DNA from: Herbaspirillum sp. meg3
GTDB lineage: Bacteria; Pseudomonadota; Gammaproteobacteria; Burkholderiales; Burkholderiaceae_D
NCBI RefSeq assembly: GCF_002257565.1
Contig: NZ_CP022736.1
Coordinates: 5,401,799 to 5,465,798 of the forward strand
DNA length: 64,000 nt
Direction: 5' to 3'
Of this stretch, positions 58,941-64,000 are shown piece by piece. Numbering within the stretch: position 1 is the first letter of the stretch; every line of letters begins with the position of its first letter. Under the pieces are notes generated by a model, which searched no databases, was not told the origin of the DNA, and saw only the letters and a list, made by a program, of their open reading frames with translations. The translations under genes and the position numbers were made by a program.

Positions 58941-60287
58941 ATGTCAATTCAGAACACCGCCGCCGCCGCGCCTGTCGTCACAACAATGCAAGTCATCCCG
59001 GTTGCCGGGCGCGACGGCATGTTGCTAAACCTGAGCGGCGCGCACGGCCCTTACTTCACGCGCAACATCGTCATCCTCACCGACAGCGCCGGCAACACCG
59101 GCGTCGGCGAAGTGCCGGGCGGCGAGCGCATCCGCCAGACCCTGGAAGACGCGCGCGAACTGGTCGAGGGCAAATCCATCGGCACGTATCATTCCATCCT
59201 CAACCGCATGCGCCAGGTTTTCAACGACCGCGACGCCGGCGGACGCGGGCTGCAGACTTTCGATTTGCGCATCACCATCCACGCCGTGACGGCGGTGGAG
59301 TCGGCGCTGCTCGATCTGCTGGGCAAATTCCTCGGCGTGCCGGTCGCCGCCTTGCTCGGCGAAGGCCAGCAGCGCGACAAGGTCGAAATGCTCGGCTACC
59401 TGTTCTACGTCGGCGACCGCAATGCCACCGATCTGGACTACCACAGCGAACCTGACGCCGCCGACGACTGGCAGCGCCTGCGTCATGAAAAAGCCATGGA
59501 CGCCAAGGCCATCGTGCGGCTGGCTGAAGCGGCTTATCAGCGCTACGGTTTCAACGACTTCAAGCTCAAGGGCGGCGTGCTGCGCGGGGAAGATGAAATC
59601 GAAGCCGTCACCGCCTTGCATGAGCGCTTCCCGCAGGCGCGCATCACGCTGGATCCCAACGGCGGCTGGTTGCTCAAGGATGCGATCCGTCTGTGCCGCG
59701 ATCAGCACGGGGTGCTGGCGTATGCCGAAGACCCTTGCGGCGCCGAAAACGGCTACTCCGGCCGCGAAGTGATGGCCGAATTCCGCCGCGCTACCGGCTT
59801 GCAGACCGCCACCAACATGATCGCCACCGACTGGCGCGAGATGGGCCATGCGATTCAGCTGCAATCGGTCGACATTCCGCTGGCCGATCCGCATTTCTGG
59901 ACCATGCAAGGTTCGGTGCGGGTGGCGCAGATGTGCAACGAATGGGGCCTGACCTGGGGTTCGCATTCCAACAACCACTTCGACATTTCGCTGGCGATGT
60001 TCACGCAGGTTGCGGCAGCCGCGCCGGGCAACATCACCGCCATCGACACGCACTGGATCTGGCAGGACGGCCAGCGCCTGACGCGCGATCCGCTCAAGAT
60101 CGTTGGCGGCATGGTCGATGTGCCAACGGCACCGGGCCTCGGCGTCGAGATCGACATGGAGCAGGTCATGGCCGCCAACGCGCTGTACAAGTCCAAGGGA
60201 CTTGGCGCGCGGGACGATGCCATCGCCATGCAATACCTGATTCCGGGCTGGAAATTCGACAATAAAAAACCCTGCCTCGTCCGTTAA
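58941..60287 (+). CDS. gudD: Glucarate dehydratase
   Basis: A 448-residue enolase-superfamily enzyme that dehydrates D-glucarate to 5-keto-4-deoxyglucarate. The K-x-K pair is Lys208 and Lys210 in DFKLKGG, metal ligands include Asp238 (LDPNGGW) and Glu263 (YAEDPCG), and the catalytic His342 is in GSHSNNHFD. The N-terminal substrate lid has MLLNLSGAHGPYFTRNIVIL. AGGGAAG before the ATG at 58941 sets the start; the frame is open 20 codons earlier. It is the first gene of a LacI-controlled operon with the MFS permease. Confidence 0.96.
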   Translation: MSIQNTAAAAPVVTTMQVIPVAGRDGMLLNLSGAHGPYFTRNIVILTDSAGNTGVGEVPGGERIRQTLEDARELVEGKSIGTYHSILNRMRQVFNDRDAGGRGLQTFDLRITIHAVTAVESALLDLLGKFLGVPVAALLGEGQQRDKVEMLGYLFYVGDRNATDLDYHSEPDAADDWQRLRHEKAMDAKAIVRLAEAAYQRYGFNDFKLKGGVLRGEDEIEAVTALHERFPQARITLDPNGGWLLKDAIRLCRDQHGVLAYAEDPCGAENGYSGREVMAEFRRATGLQTATNMIATDWREMGHAIQLQSVDIPLADPHFWTMQGSVRVAQMCNEWGLTWGSHSNNHFDISLAMFTQVAAAAPGNITAIDTHWIWQDGQRLTRDPLKIVGGMVDVPTAPGLGVEIDMEQVMAANALYKSKGLGARDDAIAMQYLIPGWKFDNKKPCLVR

Positions 60288-60418
60288 TACGACGGCATCG
60301 TGCGCAGTCTTGGAGCAGCCTGCAGAACTGCCGCACCGACATGGAAGAACGATAAGAAAAAAGATTGCGCAGGCTGCATCGGCAGCCTGCAGCGCCAACA
60401 ACATCAAGGAGATCAATC

Positions 60419-61750
60419 GTGAGTGAGCAAAATATAGCAGCCTACGCCGCCAATCCGGACGGCACTGCAAGCGGGCCGCTGGCCAGCGCCATCGACAAGG
60501 TCAAGTGGCGCATCCTGCCGCTGTTTGTGATCATGTTCATCGCCAACTACATCGACCGCGTCAACATCGGTTTTGTCCGTTCGCATCTGGCGACCGACCT
60601 CGGCATCGGGTCAGCGGCGTTCGGGCTGGGTGCGGGCTTGTTCTTCATCGGTTACGCGATCTTTGAAGTGCCGTCCAACATGCTGTTGCAAAAGTTCGGC
60701 GCCAAGGCCTGGCTCACGCGCATCATGCTGACCTGGGGCGTGGTCGCGACCTCGATGGCCTTTGTGCACAACGAGACTTCGTTCTACGTGCTGCGGTTTT
60801 TGCTGGGTGTCGCCGAGGCCGGCTTCTTCCCGGGCGTGGTGTATTACTTCACACAGTGGCTGCCCAATAGCGAGCGCGGTAAAGCCATGGCGATCTTTCT
60901 GAGCGGCTCGGCGATCGCATCGATCTTGTCCGGCCCGATCTCCGGCGCGCTGCTGCAGATCGAAGGCGGCGGCCTGCACGGCTGGCAGTGGATGTTCATC
61001 ATCGAAGGCCTGGCATCGGTGGCCTTGTGTTTCGTGGTCTGGAAACGCCTCGACTCCACGCCCAAAGACGCCAAGTGGCTCAGCGATGCCGAGCGCGACA
61101 GTCTGGCCACCATCATCCAGCATGAGCAGCGTGAACGCCAGGCCAGCAAGCCAGTGCACGTGTCGTCGTGGAGCTTGCTGAAGGATCCGCAAATCCTGCT
61201 GTTCTGCTTCATCTACTTCGCAATCCAGCTGACCATTTACGGCGCGACTTTCTGGCTGCCGAGCATCATCAAGAAGATGGGCCATTTCAACGACTTCCAG
61301 GTCGGCCTGTTCAATTCGATTCCGTGGATCATCTCGATCATCGCGATGTACATCTTTGCCAGCCTGGCGACGCGCTTCAAACACCAGCAAGCCTGGGTGG
61401 CGGCGACGCTGATCATCGCAGCAGCCGGCATGTTCGCCTCGACCACGGGCGGTCCGGTGTTTGCGTTTGTGGCGATCTGTTTCGCCGGTATCGGCTTCAA
61501 GGCGGCGTCTTCGCTGTTCTGGCCGATTCCGCAAGCCTATCTGGATGCGCGGATCGCCGCTGCGGTGATCGCGCTGATCAATTCCATCGGTAACCTCGGC
61601 GGTTTCTTTGCCCCGGCCACCTTCGGCTATCTGGAGCAAAAGACCGGTTCGATCCAGGGTGGTTTGTATGCGCTGGCGGTGGCGTCGGTGATTGCAGCGG
61701 GGTTGGTGTTCCTGGCGCGTACTTCGGGCAAGAAGGCTGTGAAGGATTAG
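60419..61750 (+). CDS. gudP: MFS glucarate/galactarate-type transporter
   Basis: A 443-residue major facilitator of the anion:cation symporter family, with 12 predicted helices. Visible parts are KWRILPLFVIMFIANYIDRVNIGF, LFFIGYAIFEVPSNMLLQKFGAKAWL, the loop QWLPNSERGKAMAIFLSG, and FIYFAIQLTIYGATFWLPSIIKK. The GTG start at 60419 has AAGGAG eight bases upstream. Its position behind glucarate dehydratase makes glucarate the likely substrate. The symbol is by context; aldarate or other sugar acids are possible. Confidence 0.9.
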   Translation: MSEQNIAAYAANPDGTASGPLASAIDKVKWRILPLFVIMFIANYIDRVNIGFVRSHLATDLGIGSAAFGLGAGLFFIGYAIFEVPSNMLLQKFGAKAWLTRIMLTWGVVATSMAFVHNETSFYVLRFLLGVAEAGFFPGVVYYFTQWLPNSERGKAMAIFLSGSAIASILSGPISGALLQIEGGGLHGWQWMFIIEGLASVALCFVVWKRLDSTPKDAKWLSDAERDSLATIIQHEQRERQASKPVHVSSWSLLKDPQILLFCFIYFAIQLTIYGATFWLPSIIKKMGHFNDFQVGLFNSIPWIISIIAMYIFASLATRFKHQQAWVAATLIIAAAGMFASTTGGPVFAFVAICFAGIGFKAASSLFWPIPQAYLDARIAAAVIALINSIGNLGGFFAPATFGYLEQKTGSIQGGLYALAVASVIAAGLVFLARTSGKKAVKD

Positions 61751-61799
61751 CTTAGGGCCTGACCCCGCGGCGCATAAGCAGGGCACGAGCAGAGCACAA

Positions 61800-61838
61800 A
61801 GAGGCGGACTTGTTACAATGTCCGCCTCTTCTGTTTTC
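61800..61838 (+). terminator. Rho-independent terminator
   Basis: A perfect ten-base stem AGAGGCGGAC/GTCCGCCTCT with a ten-base loop is followed by the T-rich TCTGTTTTCT. It closes the glucarate operon and lies immediately before the DUF2863 gene. Confidence 0.85.
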
Positions 61839-61850
61839 TACGTTCCCATC

Positions 61851-63089
61851 ATGTCCAAAAGCAAGCGTCCGGCCTCCGGCAAAGCCCCTACTCTTTCCAA
61901 CGCACCATCTCCCGGTGCCGATCCGGGCGAATACGAACTCGACGAAGCGCTGATCGACAAGATTGCCAACCTTGCGGTTGAACTTGCGACGGAAGACGAA
62001 GCCTCGCCGGACTTGCCGGGCAAGCAACGCGATCTGCGCCGCATGATCGGGAAGAGTTTGCGCCAGCAACAGGACGACGTGTTGTATGAAGCCCTGGAAC
62101 GCGCCCGCGATCAGGAAGCCGACGCCTATCCTTACCTGCGCGAAATCATCGAAGAAGCCGCCGAGATCGTCTTCTTCACCCGCAACGAGCGCAGCTATGA
62201 AGTCAACGCCTTCGTCATCCCGATGTTCGTGCGCACCATCGGCGGTCTCGACGCCGAGCAGAACTTCCGCGACGCCGACGCCTTCACCGAGTTGACCGCC
62301 AGCATCAAGGAAGCCCAGCTCGAAAGTGCCGACGCCAAGGTTGTGCTGGTCAGCTATGCCTACCATCTGGACGAAATCGACGCGATCACCTACAGCCATC
62401 TCGAAGCCATGGTGCGCGATGCCTTCGCCGCCATGACCGATAAGAAGATCACCGAAACAGCGGCCATCAACCGCAGCATGAGCACCTGGCCGGCCAATCG
62501 TTTCGGCGCCGAAGACACGGCGGTGGAATTGCGCTTCCTGCTCGGCTTTACGCTGAAGACAGCCGACGATCCGTTCTACGTCATTCCGAAGGACGAAGCG
62601 GCGATGGATGCCTACTTTGCCGTGCGCGCCCAGCGCTTCCAGGCCTGGAGCGAAAAGGTCGTTCCGCTGGTGCAGCGTTGCCTGGTAACCGACGGCCGCA
62701 CCACCGACTTCGACGTGCACTTCCTGTATCAGGATCTGTTCCACGGCGGCAAGGAGCGCGGCATCGCCGAATACTTCATGCTGCAGATGATGTCCGAATT
62801 GGATCACGGCCTGCAAGAGAGCGGCGTGGCTGGATCGCAGACGCGCGCCGTCATGGGCCCGGTGCACACGGACGGCGACGTGGTGTTGCGGGTGAATTTG
62901 TACGGCGACGGCGACGCAATTGTCGCCACGGCAGAAAAGCCGCTGGATGCTGCACGCGATTTGCAAGTGGAACTGGACGATACCTGCGACGCCGTGCTCA
63001 CGCTGGGCGTACAGTCGGTCGCCTTGGCGGAAGAGTTTGACGTTGACGGCAATGCCGTCAACGTCCAGCCTTATGCCGAAGGCAACTGA
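61851..63089 (+). CDS. DUF2863 family protein
   Basis: A protein of about 412 residues, acidic and soluble, of a family (DUF2863) largely confined to Burkholderiales; no function is known. Segments include YELDEALIDKIANLAVELATEDE, RRMIGKSLRQQQDDVLYEALERARD, FVIPMFVRTIGG and AEYFMLQMMSELDHGLQE. The ATG at 61851 is chosen because the earlier in-frame ATG at 61818 lies inside the loop of the preceding terminator. It is useful as a taxonomic marker. Confidence 0.85.
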   Translation: MSKSKRPASGKAPTLSNAPSPGADPGEYELDEALIDKIANLAVELATEDEASPDLPGKQRDLRRMIGKSLRQQQDDVLYEALERARDQEADAYPYLREIIEEAAEIVFFTRNERSYEVNAFVIPMFVRTIGGLDAEQNFRDADAFTELTASIKEAQLESADAKVVLVSYAYHLDEIDAITYSHLEAMVRDAFAAMTDKKITETAAINRSMSTWPANRFGAEDTAVELRFLLGFTLKTADDPFYVIPKDEAAMDAYFAVRAQRFQAWSEKVVPLVQRCLVTDGRTTDFDVHFLYQDLFHGGKERGIAEYFMLQMMSELDHGLQESGVAGSQTRAVMGPVHTDGDVVLRVNLYGDGDAIVATAEKPLDAARDLQVELDDTCDAVLTLGVQSVALAEEFDVDGNAVNVQPYAEGN

Positions 63090-63173
63090 GGGTAACTCGG
63101 CAAACTTAAGTTGAGTGGCGCCGTCCAGCTGATTGGCGGCTTCTGCTGTCTGAAATATCGGCCGTCCAAAAGA

Positions 63174-63200
63174 GATGATCGACGGCTGGCGTCGATCATC
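63174..63200. terminator. Hairpin between convergent genes
   Basis: GATGATCGAC/GTCGATCATC is a perfect ten-base stem with a seven-base loop, between the DUF2863 gene and the opposing dehydrogenase gene. It lacks a T-run on either side, so it is at best a weak bidirectional terminator. Confidence 0.5.
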
Positions 63201-63243
63201 CCCAACATCACATCGCTCTTCAGACGTGCCTCAATTTGGTGGA

Positions 63244-64000
63244 TCAGGCAGCCACGTCGTCATGGTTGGTTGACACCGACACCTGCATCCAGGCCTGCAA
63301 TTCGTTCTCCACGAATTTGTTCTTCTTCTGTATCGCCGCTACCGTATCCGAACCCAACGCCAGGCGCAGCGGCGGATTGCTGTCGTCGGCCAGTTTCAGG
63401 ATCGCTTGCGACAGTTTGGCCGGGTCGCCAGGTTGCTTGTGGTTGGCATCTGCCATCATCGCGCGCATGACGCCGACGCTTTCCGCGTATTGCTCGATGC
63501 GCTTGCCGGTCGACACGACCGAATCGGCATTGAGAAAATCGGTACGGAAGAAGCCCGGTTCCACCACCGTGGCACGAATACCCAGCGGTGCCAATTCGGT
63601 CGCCAGCGCTTCGGTCAATGCCTCGACCGCGAACTTGGTCGCGCAATACACGCCCCAGCCCGGATGCGAGGCGTAGCCGCCGATCGACGATATATTGATG
63701 ACATGGCCGCTGCCCTGTGCGCGCAGCACCGGCAGTACGGCGCGTGTGACGTGCAGCAGGCCGAACACGTTCGTGTCGAACTGTTTCTTCACCTCGTCCG
63801 CGCCGGCCTCTTCCACCGCGCCGAGCAGGCCATAGCCGGCGTTGTTGACCAGCACGTCAATGCGGCCGAAGCGCGCCATCGATTGTTGTGCGACGGTGAT
63901 CGCATCGGCTTCGCTGGTGACGTCCAGCTTCAATGCCAACAGGTTGGGGTGATCGCCCAGTTGCTCAATGACTGTTTGAGGATTGCGTGCGGTGGCGATA
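63244..64000 (-). CDS. Short-chain dehydrogenase/reductase (partial, N-terminus outside)
   Basis: The visible 251 codons of an SDR-family oxidoreductase. The start lies beyond the window edge, so the cofactor GxxxGxG loop is not seen. The NNAGYG motif, the serine of HVINISSIGGYAS, and the catalytic YCATK are all present, followed by VEPGFFRTDFL. The remaining C-terminal part fits the classical SDR pattern that prefers NADP(H) and small carbonyl substrates. The substrate is unknown. It converges on the DUF2863 gene. Confidence 0.93.
   Translation of the reverse strand, partial: IATARNPQTVIEQLGDHPNLLALKLDVTSEADAITVAQQSMARFGRIDVLVNNAGYGLLGAVEEAGADEVKKQFDTNVFGLLHVTRAVLPVLRAQGSGHVINISSIGGYASHPGWGVYCATKFAVEALTEALATELAPLGIRATVVEPGFFRTDFLNADSVVSTGKRIEQYAESVGVMRAMMADANHKQPGDPAKLSQAILKLADDSNPPLRLALGSDTVAAIQKKNKFVENELQAWMQVSVSTNHDDVAA

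Noticed and set aside
1..64000. CRISPR arrays, tRNA or rRNA genes, prophage genes
   Set aside because: No regularly spaced repeats, no tRNA-like cloverleaf or rRNA segments, and no phage structural or integrase genes were seen on reading both strands.

Overview
The window is GC-rich chromosomal DNA that starts inside the last codons of gyrB, so it probably lies near the replication origin (in many bacteria the order is dnaA-dnaN-gyrB). A DUF2863 gene, a TonB-receptor-linked DUF3649/PepSY/DUF3325 set, many amino-acid and peptide ABC transporters and the general gene style point to a betaproteobacterium of the Burkholderiales, most likely an Oxalobacteraceae such as Herbaspirillum. This is an inference from gene families, not from a marker gene comparison.

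Region by region. 0.2-4.4 kb is a visibly AT-rich island: a C5-cytosine methyltransferase, a PD-(D/E)XK nuclease directly behind it, and an opposing HNH nuclease, i.e. an acquired restriction-modification locus inserted behind gyrB. 4.5-8 kb holds small single genes (SRPBCC protein, Cys-rich secreted protein, XRE regulator with paired operators, variant ABC ATPase, YetF-like membrane protein). 8.1-13.5 kb holds a HAD hydrolase, an orphan Tat-exported peptide-binding protein, a HypT-like LysR regulator and an ornithine-cyclodeaminase-family enzyme. 13.6-16 kb contains two tandem tiny paralogous proteins, a ferredoxin gene broken by a 266-bp non-coding inverted-repeat element, and an ECF sigma factor with a membrane partner. 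16.3-25.4 kb has a GGDEF cyclase, an HMW1C-type cytoplasmic N-glycosyltransferase homologue, threonine dehydratase, a chemoreceptor, and a second HypT-like regulator divergent from a double-domain Asp/Glu racemase.

26.4-34.3 kb is one peptide-uptake operon (binding protein, two permeases, two ATPases, cytoplasmic gamma-glutamyltransferase-like enzyme, GntR regulator), suited to importing and cleaving gamma-glutamyl peptides. 35.2-37.9 kb is an iron-siderophore accessory operon behind a Fur box whose TonB-dependent receptor gene has decayed to fragments. 38.1-43.8 kb is an RpiR-controlled amino-acid cluster (aminotransferase, GltI/J/K-like transporter without its ATPase); two identical-arm palindromes mark probable RpiR sites. 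43.8-52.7 kb pairs an IclR regulator and a hydroxyacid dehydrogenase with a divergent seven-gene operon: PotABC-type transporter, a three-subunit flavin/iron-sulphur dehydrogenase of the HcnABC/opine-oxidase type, and a binding protein. This looks like an uptake-plus-oxidation pathway for an unidentified amine or opine-like compound.

53.0-56.1 kb carries an isolated TssJ-like lipoprotein gene followed immediately by a periplasmic Ig-like/LAS metallopeptidase and an unknown secreted protein, the part of the window that most resembles an undescribed system. 57.6-61.8 kb is a LacI-controlled glucarate utilisation locus (regulator, glucarate dehydratase, MFS permease) with three matching operators. 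The window ends with a DUF2863 gene and a truncated short-chain dehydrogenase.

Limits: all identifications are by reading motifs and remembered family patterns; no database search, alignment or folding program was run.
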